Assembly (NCBI RefSeq): GCF_020782875.1
Contig: NZ_JAJGBN010000001.1
Span: 62,001-126,000 of the forward strand
Source: Allomuricauda sp. M10
GTDB taxonomy: Bacteria; Bacteroidota; Bacteroidia; Flavobacteriales; Flavobacteriaceae
Length of the DNA: 64,000 bases
Direction of reading: 5' to 3'
Part shown: piece by piece, positions 1-8,702 of the stretch
Position numbering within the stretch: position 1 is the first letter of the stretch
Layout: each line of letters starts with the position of its first letter
Program-made: the position numbers and the translations under genes
The notes under the pieces: generated by a model
What the model was told of the DNA's origin: nothing
The model's database searches: none
What the model saw: the letters and a program-made list of their open reading frames with translations, nothing else

Positions 1-1450
1 TCGGATAGGTTGTATTGGCCAACATGCCATGAAGTCCATGTCCAAATTCATGGAACAAGGTCGTCACCTCATTAAAAGTAAGTAGTGAAGGTTTGGTACT
101 GGTAGAACGGGTGAAATTGCACACGTTTGAAATATGTGGTCTACTGTTCTTTCCGTTCAAGGTGTATTGTGATTTGAAGGAAGTCATCCATGCCCCATCA
201 CGCTTACCGGTTCTAGGATGAAAATCGGCATAGAAAAGGGAAATGAAGTTGTTGGCGTCATCATAAACCTCGTAGGTCTTGACTTCTGGATGGTATTTTT
301 CAATCGTTGAAACTTCCTTGAACTGAAGACCGAACAATTTTTCGGCCACCAAAAACACGCCCTTGATCACATTTTCCAATTTGAAATAGGGTTTTAGTTT
401 CTCATCATCCAGATTGAACAATTTCTGTTTCAACTTTTCAGAATAAAAGGCACTGTCCCATTTCTCCAAACGATCAATGCCGTCCAATTCCTTGGCGTAG
501 TCTTCCAGCTCGGTGTATTCCCTTTCAGCGGCAGGTTTGGCCTTTGTCAAGAGTTCATTAAGGAACTCCAATACTTTTGCAGGGGTTTCTGCCATGCGTT
601 CCTCCAAAACAAAATCGGCATGGGTGGCATATCCCAACAAATTGGCACGTTCAAACCTGAGGTTCGCAATTCTCAATACATTTTGTTGGTTGTCCAATTC
701 GTCATTATGGAATCCCTTGCTGCCAAAAGCGATGGCCAATTTTTTGCGCAGTTCCCGGTTTTCGGCATATTTCATAAACGGAATGTAGCTGGGATACTCC
801 AAGGTAATGAGCCACCCTTTTTTTCCTTTGGACTCTGCCAAATTTGCGGCGGCTTCCACAGTGCCTTCGGGTAGGCCTTTCAGGGCATCCTCATTGGCGA
901 TAAGGAGTTCATATTTGTTGGTTTCAGCTAGAACGTTCTCCCCGAATTTCAATTTTAGTTTGGAAAGTTCTGCATCAATTTCACGAAGCCGTTTCTTGTC
1001 CGTTTCGTTCAGGTTGGCTCCATTTCTACTGAAACTTTTGTATTTCTTGTCCAAAAGCGTGTATTGTTCGGGTGTCAAGTCCAAGCTATCCCGTTGCTCA
1101 TAAACAGCTTTGATGCGCTCAAAAAGACCTTGATTCAGTGTAATGTCATTGCTGAATTCGGATAATAAAGGAGAAACTTCCTGGGCTATTTTTTGAATTT
1201 CCTCATTAGTTTCCGCAGAATTCAGATTGAAAAAAATACTGGAAATACGATCCAATTGTTGCCCTGCAAAATCAAGGGCTTCCAGCGTATTGCTGAAAGT
1301 TGGAGGTTCTGGATTGGCCACAATTTCGTCGATTTCTTTTCTGGCATCGTCCATGGCCCGAAGAAAGGCAGGTTTAAAATGATCGTTCTTTATTTTAGAA
1401 AAAGGAGCTTGCTCGAAAGACTCCAATAAGGGATTATTATTGTTGGACAT
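1..1450 (-). CDS. M3 family metallopeptidase, C-terminus cut by the window edge
   Basis: Zinc oligopeptidase of the M3 (oligopeptidase A / peptidyl-dipeptidase Dcp) family, cleaving short peptides. Reading back from the ATG at 1450 gives 483 continuous codons without a stop, beginning MSNNNNPLLESFEQ and ending in the catalytic helix LFHEFGHGLHGM, with the zinc ligands H467 and H471 and general base E468. Family members run to about 680-700 residues, so roughly 200 residues, including the third zinc ligand, lie outside the window. No signal peptide is visible, so it is probably cytoplasmic. I cannot tell the endopeptidase from the dipeptidase subtype from this part. The stretch 1451-1495 separates it from the next gene on the same strand. 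Confidence 0.95.
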   Translation of the reverse strand, partial: MSNNNNPLLESFEQAPFSKIKNDHFKPAFLRAMDDARKEIDEIVANPEPPTFSNTLEALDFAGQQLDRISSIFFNLNSAETNEEIQKIAQEVSPLLSEFSNDITLNQGLFERIKAVYEQRDSLDLTPEQYTLLDKKYKSFSRNGANLNETDKKRLREIDAELSKLKLKFGENVLAETNKYELLIANEDALKGLPEGTVEAAANLAESKGKKGWLITLEYPSYIPFMKYAENRELRKKLAIAFGSKGFHNDELDNQQNVLRIANLRFERANLLGYATHADFVLEERMAETPAKVLEFLNELLTKAKPAAEREYTELEDYAKELDGIDRLEKWDSAFYSEKLKQKLFNLDDEKLKPYFKLENVIKGVFLVAEKLFGLQFKEVSTIEKYHPEVKTYEVYDDANNFISLFYADFHPRTGKRDGAWMTSFKSQYTLNGKNSRPHISNVCNFTRSTSTKPSLLTFNEVTTLFHEFGHGLHGMLANTTYP

Positions 1451-1495
1451 GTTAGATACTTAGATTTTTTGAATTTGAATAAAATTTCAATCTCA

Positions 1496-1888
1496 TTATT
1501 TTTTTTCCTGACTCTTCAATCGAATCACAAATAGGTCGGATACCAAATAGGCAAAGCCGACAATGGATGACAAAACGGCCATGGTGGCAGGGGCTAGTAT
1601 CCTGATGTTTTTGCCATTGGTTTTTTTATTCATGGCCGCAATGGCTCCTTCGGAATACTCGTTTAGATCTACAAATCCGTTGCCGTTCAGGTCATATTTG
1701 TCGGCATATTCCTCAATGAATTGCCAATGGATTTCAATATAAATCAATAGTGCGGCATAGAGGGTGAATACCAAAAGTGCGGTTTGCCATAAACTTTTCA
1801 GATAGGGATTGCTCACTTTTTTATATGTGATCCCAACAAAGGCGATGACACATATCGCCATTAATATGCCAATTTGATTGTAGCTCAT
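1496..1888 (-). CDS. small three-helix membrane protein with one EF-hand loop
   Basis: A 130-residue protein I cannot name. Three hydrophobic segments are visible at about residues 6-22, 33-53 and 97-121. Between the second and third lies a complete EF-hand calcium loop, D66-L-N68-G-N70-G-F-V-D74-L-N-E77, with every expected oxygen ligand and the central glycine in place. It begins 13 bases after the end of purE and is probably co-transcribed with purK-purE. Calcium binding is inferred from the motif alone; a role in purine synthesis is not implied. Confidence 0.75.
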   Translation of the reverse strand: MSYNQIGILMAICVIAFVGITYKKVSNPYLKSLWQTALLVFTLYAALLIYIEIHWQFIEEYADKYDLNGNGFVDLNEYSEGAIAAMNKKTNGKNIRILAPATMAVLSSIVGFAYLVSDLFVIRLKSQEKK

Positions 1889-1901
1889 GCCGCCCTGAAC
1901 A

Positions 1902-2393
1902 TTAGGATTTTTTCCTGACCTCTTCCGCTCCTTGAATAACCTTTTCTTTCAAGGATTCCTTGTAGGCCTCAATTTTGGCCAATACGTGGGCATCAGCACT
2001 ACCGATGATTTGGGCGGCCAATATCCCTGCATTTTTGGCCCCGTTCAATGCTACGGTGGCCACGGGCACTCCGCCAGGCATTTGCAAAATGGATAATACT
2101 GAATCCCACCCATCAATGGAGTTGCTGCTTTTTACTGGTACTCCGATTACAGGTAAAGGCGACAAGGATGCCACCATTCCAGGTAGGTGAGCTGCACCAC
2201 CAGCTCCCGCAATGATTACGGAGAAACCTTTTTTATGGGCATTTTTACTGAAATCGAACAATTTCTCGGGGGTACGGTGGGCAGAAACGATGTCTACCTC
2301 CACGGTGATCCCAAATTCCTTCAATATATCTACGGCGTCCTGCATAACGGGAAGGTCACTGGTGCTTCCCATGATCACGGCTACTTTGCTCAT
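1902..2393 (-). CDS. purE: N5-carboxyaminoimidazole ribonucleotide mutase (class I PurE)
   Basis: Converts N5-CAIR to CAIR in de novo purine synthesis, acting on the product of PurK encoded just upstream. The 163 residues match the class I bacterial length. The phosphate-binding block MGSTSDLPVM is at residues 8-17, the SAHRTP block with the catalytic histidine at 38-42, and the glycine-rich AGAGGAAHLPGM block follows. The ATG lies one base after the purK stop codon, implying translational coupling. A class I enzyme fits the presence of PurK, which class II organisms lack. Confidence 0.97.
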   Translation of the reverse strand: MSKVAVIMGSTSDLPVMQDAVDILKEFGITVEVDIVSAHRTPEKLFDFSKNAHKKGFSVIIAGAGGAAHLPGMVASLSPLPVIGVPVKSSNSIDGWDSVLSILQMPGGVPVATVALNGAKNAGILAAQIIGSADAHVLAKIEAYKESLKEKVIQGAEEVRKKS

Positions 2394-2394
2394 A

Positions 2395-3549
2395 TTATTC
2401 GCTTATCACTTTAATCGTTTCCTTTACTTTTTGTGCCACTTCACGGGCACGTGCCATATCCTCATCTACAATGGTCACGTGGCCCATCTTACGGAAAGGC
2501 CTGGTCTGTCTTTTTCCATAAATGTGCGGGGTAACACCATCCAGTTTCAATATCTGATCCATGTTCTGGTAGACCACATCACCGGTATGGCCTTCGGCCC
2601 CCACCAAGTTAACCATTACGCCGGCCACCTTGCTGTCGGTTTTGCCTAAAGGCAAGCCCAAAATGGCACGTATATGTTGTTCAAACTGGTTGGTGTAACT
2701 GGCTTCTATGCTATAATGGCCACTGTTGTGCGGCCTTGGGGCCACTTCGTTCACTAAGATTTGATCGTCCTTGGTCTGGAACATTTCTACGGCCAAAAGA
2801 CCGATTTGGTTCATGTGTTCCGAAACTTTCAAGGCAATTTCCCTTGCCTTATCAGCTATTTTTTCATCAATACGGGCAGGACAGATTACATATTCCACTT
2901 GGTTGGCCTCAGGGTGGAATTCCATCTCCACCACAGGATAGGTAACTACTTCACCTTTGGTGTTGCGGGCCACGATAACTGCCAATTCGTTTTTAAAGTC
3001 GATCATGCGTTCCGCAATACATTCCACATTGGGCAGTCCTTGCAGGTCTTCCATTTGGCGAACCACTTTTACACCTTGGCCATCGTAGCCGAATTGTGCA
3101 CTTTTCCAAACAAAGGGCAGTTGCAGACCGCCATTGTGAATGCTATCCTCAATTTCGGAAGTATAGGCAAATCGGGTAAAAGGGGCTGTAGGGATTTCGT
3201 GATCCGTATAGAACAATTTTTGGGTAGCCTTGTTCTGTATGGTACTAAGCGTTTTAGTAGGCGGATACACTTTTTTGCCTTCGTGTTCCAATTTCTCCAA
3301 GGCATCAAGGTTCACATTTTCGATTTCGATGGTGAGCACATCAACATCCTGTCCAAATTGGTACACTGCATCGTAATCCATCAAACTGCCCTGAACAAAT
3401 TCGTTACAGGCAATTTTACAGGGGGCGTCTGCCGCTCCATCCATTACTTTGGTGTAAATGTCCCATTTCCGGGTTTCGTAGAGCATCATTTTGCCCAGTT
3501 GCCCACCTCCTAAGATTCCCAGTTTAAAGTCGGATGAAAAAAATTGCAT
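2395..3549 (-). CDS. purK: N5-carboxyaminoimidazole ribonucleotide synthase
   Basis: ATP-grasp ligase that carboxylates AIR with bicarbonate to form N5-CAIR, the substrate of PurE. The 384 residues start with the Rossmann-like LGILGGGQLGKMM block and contain the ATP-grasp elements ending in the metal-binding stretch VNEVAPRPHNSGHYS. First gene of a purK-purE-membrane protein operon; its promoter region is shared, divergently, with the hpt-adk fusion. Length and motifs are ordinary for the family. Confidence 0.97.
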   Translation of the reverse strand: MQFFSSDFKLGILGGGQLGKMMLYETRKWDIYTKVMDGAADAPCKIACNEFVQGSLMDYDAVYQFGQDVDVLTIEIENVNLDALEKLEHEGKKVYPPTKTLSTIQNKATQKLFYTDHEIPTAPFTRFAYTSEIEDSIHNGGLQLPFVWKSAQFGYDGQGVKVVRQMEDLQGLPNVECIAERMIDFKNELAVIVARNTKGEVVTYPVVEMEFHPEANQVEYVICPARIDEKIADKAREIALKVSEHMNQIGLLAVEMFQTKDDQILVNEVAPRPHNSGHYSIEASYTNQFEQHIRAILGLPLGKTDSKVAGVMVNLVGAEGHTGDVVYQNMDQILKLDGVTPHIYGKRQTRPFRKMGHVTIVDEDMARAREVAQKVKETIKVISE

Positions 3550-3571
3550 TGATCAGCGAATTGTATGAATG

Positions 3572-3579
3572 CAAAAATA
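3572..3579 (-). promoter_or_regulatory. -7 promoter element for purK operon
   Basis: On the minus strand the octamer TATTTTTG fits the Bacteroidota -7 consensus TAnnTTTG exactly and lies 22 bases before the purK start. No clear -33 TTTG is seen at the usual spacing, so this is a single-element match. Confidence 0.5.
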
Positions 3580-3633
3580 CATGAAATCCATGAAGGTATA
3601 AAAGAACTAGGGTTATACCACTTGTAAAAGTGC

Positions 3634-3641
3634 TATCTTTG
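3634..3641 (+). promoter_or_regulatory. -7 promoter element for hpt-adk fusion gene
   Basis: The octamer TATCTTTG matches TAnnTTTG exactly, 25 bases before the GTG start of the fusion gene. The -33 region is weak. With the opposite element at 3572-3579 it makes a divergent promoter for two purine-metabolism units. Confidence 0.55.
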
Positions 3642-3666
3642 CCAACCTGACCATAACGAGAATACT

Positions 3667-4776
3667 GTGATCAAGCTTCACGATAAGTTTTTTAAACCCT
3701 ATTTAAAGGAGGAGCAGATCCTTAATGCCATTGCTAAAATGGCAAAGGACATCGCCAAGGATTACAAGGATGAAGTGCCTTTGTTCGTGGGGGTGCTCAA
3801 TGGTGCCTTTATGTTCGTTTCCGATTTTTTAAAGGCTTACCAACATCCATGCGAAGTTTCCTTTGTTCGATTGAGTTCCTACCAAGGGTTGACCTCCACG
3901 GGAATTGTAGAGACCTTGTTGGATGTTCCAGAGGAAATGGAGGGGAAAAGCGTGATCATTTTGGAGGATGTTGTGGATACCGGCCGTACATTGAAGCAGT
4001 TGGTACACCTGTTCTCCAATACCAATGTGAAGGAATTCAAGATAGCGGCCCTGTTCTATAAATCGGAAGTGTATAATGGCGAGTATCCGATAGATTATAT
4101 CGGATTGGACATCCCTGATAATTTTATTGTGGGATATGGACTGGATTACAACGAGTTAGGCAGGAACCTGAGGGAAGTTTACCAATTAAATCAAGCTAAT
4201 ATGATCAACCTAGTGCTGTTCGGCAAACCAGGTGCCGGAAAAGGTACCCAGGCGGGGTTTTTAAAAGAAAAGTATAATCTTAAGCACATTTCCACTGGGG
4301 ATGTTTTTCGCTATAACATTCAAAACGGCACAGATTTGGGCATGTTGGCCAAATCGTACATTGATAGAGGGGATTTGGTTCCCGATGCGGTGACCATTGA
4401 TATGTTGAAGGATGAAGTGGAGAAAAATCCCGATGCCGCTGGTTTTATTTTTGACGGATTTCCACGTACCGCAGCCCAAGCCGAAGCATTGGACAATTTT
4501 TTGGAATCCAAGAACATGAGGGTAGATGCCACCATTGCCTTGGAAGCTGATGATGATATTTTGGTGGCCCGTTTGTTGGAACGCGGTAAGGTAAGCGGTC
4601 GTTCCGATGATCAGGACGAAAGCAAGATCCGCAACCGTTTTGATGAATACAACGAAAAAACGGCACCGCTCAAGGCCTACTACCAAAAACAGGGCAAGTT
4701 CCATTCTGTGAACGGAATTGGGGATATTGATGAGATCACCACGCGTTTGAGCCAGGTGATCGAATCTTTAGATTGA
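3667..4776 (+). CDS. fused hypoxanthine phosphoribosyltransferase - adenylate kinase
   Basis: One 369-residue reading frame joins two purine enzymes. Residues 1-178 are a hypoxanthine phosphoribosyltransferase, with the PRPP-binding loop ILEDVVDTGRTL (E100, D101, D104, T108). Residues 179-369 are a short-type adenylate kinase, with the P-loop GKPGAGKGT (186-194), the HISTGD block, the DGFPRT block and the arginine-rich VARLLERGKVSGRSDD segment in place of a zinc-binding LID. Translation starts at GTG (3667); no stop or frameshift separates the halves. An in-frame ATG at 4201 is where a free-standing adk would begin, so separate internal initiation is possible. The first half would make IMP/GMP from base and PRPP, the second interconverts AMP, ADP and ATP. 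Followed by obgE on the same strand. Confidence 0.93.
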   Translation: MIKLHDKFFKPYLKEEQILNAIAKMAKDIAKDYKDEVPLFVGVLNGAFMFVSDFLKAYQHPCEVSFVRLSSYQGLTSTGIVETLLDVPEEMEGKSVIILEDVVDTGRTLKQLVHLFSNTNVKEFKIAALFYKSEVYNGEYPIDYIGLDIPDNFIVGYGLDYNELGRNLREVYQLNQANMINLVLFGKPGAGKGTQAGFLKEKYNLKHISTGDVFRYNIQNGTDLGMLAKSYIDRGDLVPDAVTIDMLKDEVEKNPDAAGFIFDGFPRTAAQAEALDNFLESKNMRVDATIALEADDDILVARLLERGKVSGRSDDQDESKIRNRFDEYNEKTAPLKAYYQKQGKFHSVNGIGDIDEITTRLSQVIESLD

Positions 4777-4828
4777 TATACTTCTAATGGCCAGTTAGGC
4801 CTTTCGCTTAAAAACTAAAACCGACAAG

Positions 4829-5830
4829 ATGACCGAGGGCAATTTTGTGGATTATGTGAAGGTACACGTCTCTTCCGGTAACGGGGGTAAGGGCTCTGCA
4901 CACTTGCACCGTGAAAAATATGTGGCCAAGGGTGGCCCTGATGGTGGTGATGGAGGCCGTGGCGGTCACGTGATCGTTCGGGGCAACAAAAACCTTTGGA
5001 CACTCTATCACTTTAAATTTCAAAGGCATTTTAAGGCGGGCCATGGGGAACATGGGGGTAAAAGCCGAAGTACTGGGGCCGATGGTACCGATGTGTACAT
5101 GGAAGTGCCCTTGGGAACCGTAGTGCGGGATACCGAAACCAATAACATCCTTTTTGAGATTACGGAGGACCAAGAGGAAAGAATCCTTTTGGAAGGCGGA
5201 ATGGGCGGTCGTGGTAACTGGCATTTTCGGACCGCTACCAACCAAACCCCTCGTTACGCACAACCTGGTATTCCTGGACAGGACACCCAAGTAACTTTGG
5301 AATTGAAGGTTTTGGCCGATGTGGGACTGGTAGGATTCCCAAATGCTGGAAAATCTACCTTGCTTTCCGCCATGACCTCTGCTAAACCAAAGATTGCCGA
5401 TTACGAGTTTACCACCCTGAAACCCAATTTAGGCATTGTGGAGTATCGCGATTTTCAAAGTTTTGTGATGGCCGATATTCCTGGGATTATTGAAGGTGCA
5501 GCCGAAGGTAAAGGGTTGGGTCACTATTTCCTTCGCCATATTGAACGGAATGCAACACTACTGTTCTTGATTCCTGCCGATAGTAAGGACATCAGTCAGG
5601 AATACAACATCCTTTTAGGGGAATTGGAACGGTACAATCCGGAGTTGTTGGATAAAAACCGGTTCGTTGTGATCTCCAAATGCGATATGTTGGATGCCGA
5701 ACTCATTGAGGAAATGAACGAGGACATGAAGGAAGATTTTAAGGATGTTCCCTATATGTTCATCTCTTCGGTAAGTGGGTTGGGTATTCAAACGTTGAAA
5801 GATAAACTGTGGTTACTGTTGAACGAATAA
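4829..5830 (+). CDS. obgE: Obg-family GTPase (ObgE/CgtA)
   Basis: Ribosome-associated GTPase linked to large-subunit assembly and stress control. Residues 1-158 form the glycine-rich Obg fold, visible as runs such as [10 protein letters not shown]. The G domain follows with the P-loop GFPNAGKST at about 169-177 and the switch/G3 block [16 protein letters not shown]. At 333 residues it ends with the G domain and lacks the extra C-terminal domain of the longer Obg proteins. It lies 52 bases after the hpt-adk gene and is probably transcribed with it. Confidence 0.95.
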   Translation: MTEGNFVDYVKVHVSSGNGGKGSAHLHREKYVAKGGPDGGDGGRGGHVIVRGNKNLWTLYHFKFQRHFKAGHGEHGGKSRSTGADGTDVYMEVPLGTVVRDTETNNILFEITEDQEERILLEGGMGGRGNWHFRTATNQTPRYAQPGIPGQDTQVTLELKVLADVGLVGFPNAGKSTLLSAMTSAKPKIADYEFTTLKPNLGIVEYRDFQSFVMADIPGIIEGAAEGKGLGHYFLRHIERNATLLFLIPADSKDISQEYNILLGELERYNPELLDKNRFVVISKCDMLDAELIEEMNEDMKEDFKDVPYMFISSVSGLGIQTLKDKLWLLLNE

Positions 5831-5894
5831 AGGGCATTCTTTCCTGATCCAATCGTTTAATTGTCTAATTTTAAGGAAATCAGATCTACCACTT

Positions 5895-6419
5895 ATGCGC
5901 CTAGTATATTCCTTGTTAATGATTTTTCTGGTACTTTCCTGCAGTACTGTAAGGGTGAATTATGACTATGACAAGGCAATCGACTTTTCCAGCTACACTA
6001 CCTACAACTATTATTCGGATATGCGGACCGGCCTTAGCCAATTGGATGAAAAACGCCTTATTCGCATTTTGGATTCTACTATGACCATCCGGGGCTACAG
6101 ATTGGCAGAGGAGCCTGACTTTTTTGTAAATATCCTAAGCAATGAATTCCAAGGAGCTCCCAGCAGTTCAGTGGGTGTTGGCATTGGTGGAGGGGGGCGT
6201 AATGTTGGCGGTGGTATATCCCTTGGATTACCTGTAGGCAGTCCAAGTGTGCAAAGGAACATTCAATTCGATTTTGTGGATGCCCAAAGGGATGCCTTGT
6301 TCTGGCAAGCCACAGCCCAGAGCGGTTATAGGGAAAATGCATCTCCCAGTGTTCGCGAAAGCAATCTTAGGGCCTTGGTGAAAAAGGTCTTTTCCAAGTT
6401 TCCTCCCAAGGCTAAGTAG
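5895..6419 (+). CDS. DUF4136 lipoprotein
   Basis: A 174-residue exported lipoprotein. The N-terminus is a short hydrophobic signal ending in a lipobox LVLSC with the acylated cysteine at residue 16. The remainder (VNYDYDKAIDFSSYTTYNYY and the glycine-rich centre, then the FDFVDAQRDALFWQA segment) has the layout of DUF4136, a periplasmic domain of unknown function frequent in Bacteroidota. It follows obgE by 64 bases. Function unknown. Confidence 0.8.
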   Translation: MRLVYSLLMIFLVLSCSTVRVNYDYDKAIDFSSYTTYNYYSDMRTGLSQLDEKRLIRILDSTMTIRGYRLAEEPDFFVNILSNEFQGAPSSSVGVGIGGGGRNVGGGISLGLPVGSPSVQRNIQFDFVDAQRDALFWQATAQSGYRENASPSVRESNLRALVKKVFSKFPPKAK

Positions 6420-6491
6420 TCTCCTTACAGCCACATACCTTATTAAAAGGCTTTACCGTTCAGATAATCCAATTTACCACTGGTCATAATT

Positions 6492-6512
6492 TGTTCATCA
6501 GGGGAATGAACA
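6492..6512. promoter_or_regulatory. inverted repeat in the promoter region of the LytTR operon
   Basis: TGTTCAT and ATGAACA arms (7 bases each) flank a 7-base spacer. The left arm overlaps a possible -33 TTTG (6490-6493), and a TActTTAG -7-like octamer follows at 6518-6525. The position suits an operator for the downstream membrane-peptide and sensor/regulator genes. Binding by the LytTR protein itself is a guess. Confidence 0.4.
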
Positions 6513-6550
6513 TGTTTTACTTTAGCCAAACAATCACAAATCAAAAAGCC

Positions 6551-6604
6551 ATGATCGTATTAGCAAAATTCATTATCGCCGTATTAGTAAGCATTCTGCT
6601 GTGA
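6551..6604 (+). CDS. possible 17-residue hydrophobic micropeptide
   Basis: ATG to TGA gives MIVLAKFIIAVLVSILL, almost entirely membrane-type residues. It sits 25 bases after a promoter-like element and 29 bases before another small membrane protein gene, on the strand of the sensor kinase. A frame this short arises by chance, so it rests on hydrophobicity and placement only. Confidence 0.35.
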   Translation: MIVLAKFIIAVLVSILL

Positions 6605-6633
6605 TCAAGTACAATCAGTAAAACAGATTAGTC

Positions 6634-6843
6634 ATGAAAAAATTTAGAACTTCTCAAATTGTAATCATTGCCATCGGTATCATTGGTGGACTTATAGGTA
6701 TTTTCGGAAAATTTGATGGATGGGATTACAATACCTATTTTCCGATTTTTTATTCCGGAACCACCATGGTCTGGATTTCTTTTTTACCGAACAAAGGATG
6801 TTGTTGTAATCTTTTTAAAAGAAAGGCCACACAAAATTCTTAA
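6634..6843 (+). CDS. small membrane protein upstream of LytS/LytTR genes
   Basis: A 69-residue protein not recognised from any family. Two hydrophobic segments are visible (about residues 9-25 and 36-51), followed by a run of three cysteines at 56-58 and a basic tail. The gene starts from ATG with an A-rich leader and ends 70 bases before the sensor kinase gene. The size and place suggest an accessory or target of the two-component system; this is inference from context. Confidence 0.6.
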   Translation: MKKFRTSQIVIIAIGIIGGLIGIFGKFDGWDYNTYFPIFYSGTTMVWISFLPNKGCCCNLFKRKATQNS

Positions 6844-6913
6844 TCATCAATAGTATGGGCAAGGGTTGGCCATTTGTGGTATTCCGTAAATTTGGTCATA
6901 TTGCCAACCTTAT

Positions 6914-7972
6914 ATGGAACTAAGCGGAAAACGAAGAACATATGCCTTTTGGATTCTCCAACTTATCGGTTGGGGGTTTATCAATTCCATTGTGTTGCTC
7001 GTTCCAAAGGAAATCAGTGTGGAGCTTTCCGTGTTTTCCTTCATTTTTGGAATGGTCATTGGGATAACCGCCACCTCTATGTTGAGATGGTATTTAAAAA
7101 GGTTTGTATCCTTTGATGACTTCAAATGGATGGACCTGGGCAAAATTTTAATAGGACTTTGTTTAACATCCATCATATTTGCCGGATTGAATATTGTTTT
7201 TGGCTATCTCTATATCAAAATAGGTTTTGAACTGACTGATTCAGAGAAAATTATGTTCAAAGGATATAATAATCTTTTGATGCAGATTTTCAACGCTTTC
7301 TTTTTAGTAGGGGCTTGGATGGTTACCTATTTGGGAATCAAGTTGTTATTGAAACTTAATCAAGAACGCATTGAAAGATTGGAACTGAATACCAGTTTGA
7401 AACAGGCCCAATTGAATACGTTGAAAGGGCAGATCAATCCCCATTTCATGTTCAATAGTCTCAACAACATCCGTGGGTTAATGCTGGAAGACGTGAACCG
7501 ATCCAGGGAGATGCTCACCAAACTGTCCGAAATTTTAAGGTATTCCCTGACCAAGAGTACCGTTAACGATATTTCAGTTCGTGAAGAATTGGAGGTGGTG
7601 GATAATTATATCGACCTGTCAAAAATCCAGTTTGAAGACCGATTGGAATTCATCAAAAAAATTGACCCAGCTAGTTTGGACCTGAAGATTCCGCCCATGG
7701 TCATTCAATTGTTGATTGAAAATGCCGCCAAACATGGTATTGCCAATTTAAAGAACGGGGGAAGGATAGTGTTGACCATTCAACCCGAAAATGAAGAGTT
7801 GTTGATCGAAGTCAGGAATACGGGAAAGTTGAATATTTCCAAAGATTCCACCCAATTGGGTTTGAAAAACATCAAGCAACGGCTAAAATTATTGTATGCC
7901 GATAAGGCATCCTTTACCTTGGAAGAAGATTCAGATGAGGTGGTGGCCAAAATCATAATTCCGATGTCATGA
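6914..7972 (+). CDS. LytS/YehU-type sensor histidine kinase
   Basis: Membrane sensor kinase with a His_kinase-type (PF06580) transmitter. Four hydrophobic segments occupy roughly residues 10-30, 37-60, 76-101 and 121-145. A coiled linker leads to the phosphorylation block INPHFMFNSLNNIRG, with the acceptor H177. The ATPase part carries the N box LLIENAAKHG and a G-box region LGLKNIKQRL. The 352-residue gene overlaps the next by ATGA (4 bases), so kinase and regulator are translationally coupled. The signal is unknown; there is no large periplasmic domain, so it may sense the membrane or the small proteins encoded upstream. Confidence 0.93.
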   Translation: MELSGKRRTYAFWILQLIGWGFINSIVLLVPKEISVELSVFSFIFGMVIGITATSMLRWYLKRFVSFDDFKWMDLGKILIGLCLTSIIFAGLNIVFGYLYIKIGFELTDSEKIMFKGYNNLLMQIFNAFFLVGAWMVTYLGIKLLLKLNQERIERLELNTSLKQAQLNTLKGQINPHFMFNSLNNIRGLMLEDVNRSREMLTKLSEILRYSLTKSTVNDISVREELEVVDNYIDLSKIQFEDRLEFIKKIDPASLDLKIPPMVIQLLIENAAKHGIANLKNGGRIVLTIQPENEELLIEVRNTGKLNISKDSTQLGLKNIKQRLKLLYADKASFTLEEDSDEVVAKIIIPMS

Positions 7973-8691
7973 AGATCAGAGCGGTCATAGTGGAAGATTC
8001 CCGTTTGGCGCGGAATGAGTTGAAGGAACTGATAAAACTGCATGACGACCTGGAACTTGTCGGGGAAGCCGAGAACGTGGATGAAGGGGTGGAATTGATC
8101 CAATCCGAAAAGCCCGATCTTTTGTTTTTGGATATCAACATGCCCGAAAAGGATGGTTTTGAGCTCCTTGAAATGCTGGATGAAGTGCCCATTACGGTTT
8201 TTACCACAGCCTATGACGAATACGCCATAAAGTCGTTTGAATACAACGCCCTTGATTATCTTTTAAAGCCGGTCAGTGAAAAGCGTTTTGATATTGCCAT
8301 GGAAAAGGTTAGGGCCCAAATGGAAGCCAAGAACAACCAATCCAAAGCCAAAAAACTGACCGATGGCAGCCAAATATTCATCAAGGATGGGGAATCGTGC
8401 TGGTTGGTAAAGATTGGTGACATTGAACTTTTCGAGATTGTGGGCAACTATACCCGTGTCTATTTTGCCAATGAAAAACCATTGTTGTACAAATCGCTAA
8501 ATCAAATTGAAGAGAAACTACCCGAAGAATTTTTCTTTCGTGCCAATCGGCAACAGATTGTCAACACCAACTTTGTGGAAGGAGTGGTTCCTTGGTTCAA
8601 TGGCAAGCTGAAACTGACCTTGACCAATGGGGAAGAGGTAGAAGTTTCCAGAAGACAATCCTATATTTTTAAAGACCGGATGAGCCTGTAA
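7969..8691 (+). CDS. LytTR-family response regulator
   Basis: Receiver domain at residues 1-120 with acidic E9/D10, phospho-acceptor D55 in LLFLDINMP, T79/T80 and the conserved K100 in LLKP. A LytTR DNA-binding domain follows (about 140-240), including the FFRANRQQIVN block typical of the fold. Partner of the kinase overlapping its start. LytTR regulators usually bind short direct repeats upstream of a few membrane or secreted targets; an inverted repeat at 6492-6512 is the only nearby candidate site. The gene ends 11 bases before the convergent SDR gene. Confidence 0.94.
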   Translation: MKIRAVIVEDSRLARNELKELIKLHDDLELVGEAENVDEGVELIQSEKPDLLFLDINMPEKDGFELLEMLDEVPITVFTTAYDEYAIKSFEYNALDYLLKPVSEKRFDIAMEKVRAQMEAKNNQSKAKKLTDGSQIFIKDGESCWLVKIGDIELFEIVGNYTRVYFANEKPLLYKSLNQIEEKLPEEFFFRANRQQIVNTNFVEGVVPWFNGKLKLTLTNGEEVEVSRRQSYIFKDRMSL

Positions 8692-8702
8692 AAATGAAGA
8701 TT

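Noticed and set aside
2761..3513. 250-codon open frame antisense to purK
   Set aside because: Lies wholly opposite a clear purK gene; its composition is that expected of an opposite-strand frame and no domain is recognisable.
4201..4776. A separate adenylate kinase gene starting at the internal ATG
   Set aside because: The upstream frame reads through with no stop, so the simplest description is one fused gene; internal initiation is kept only as a possibility.
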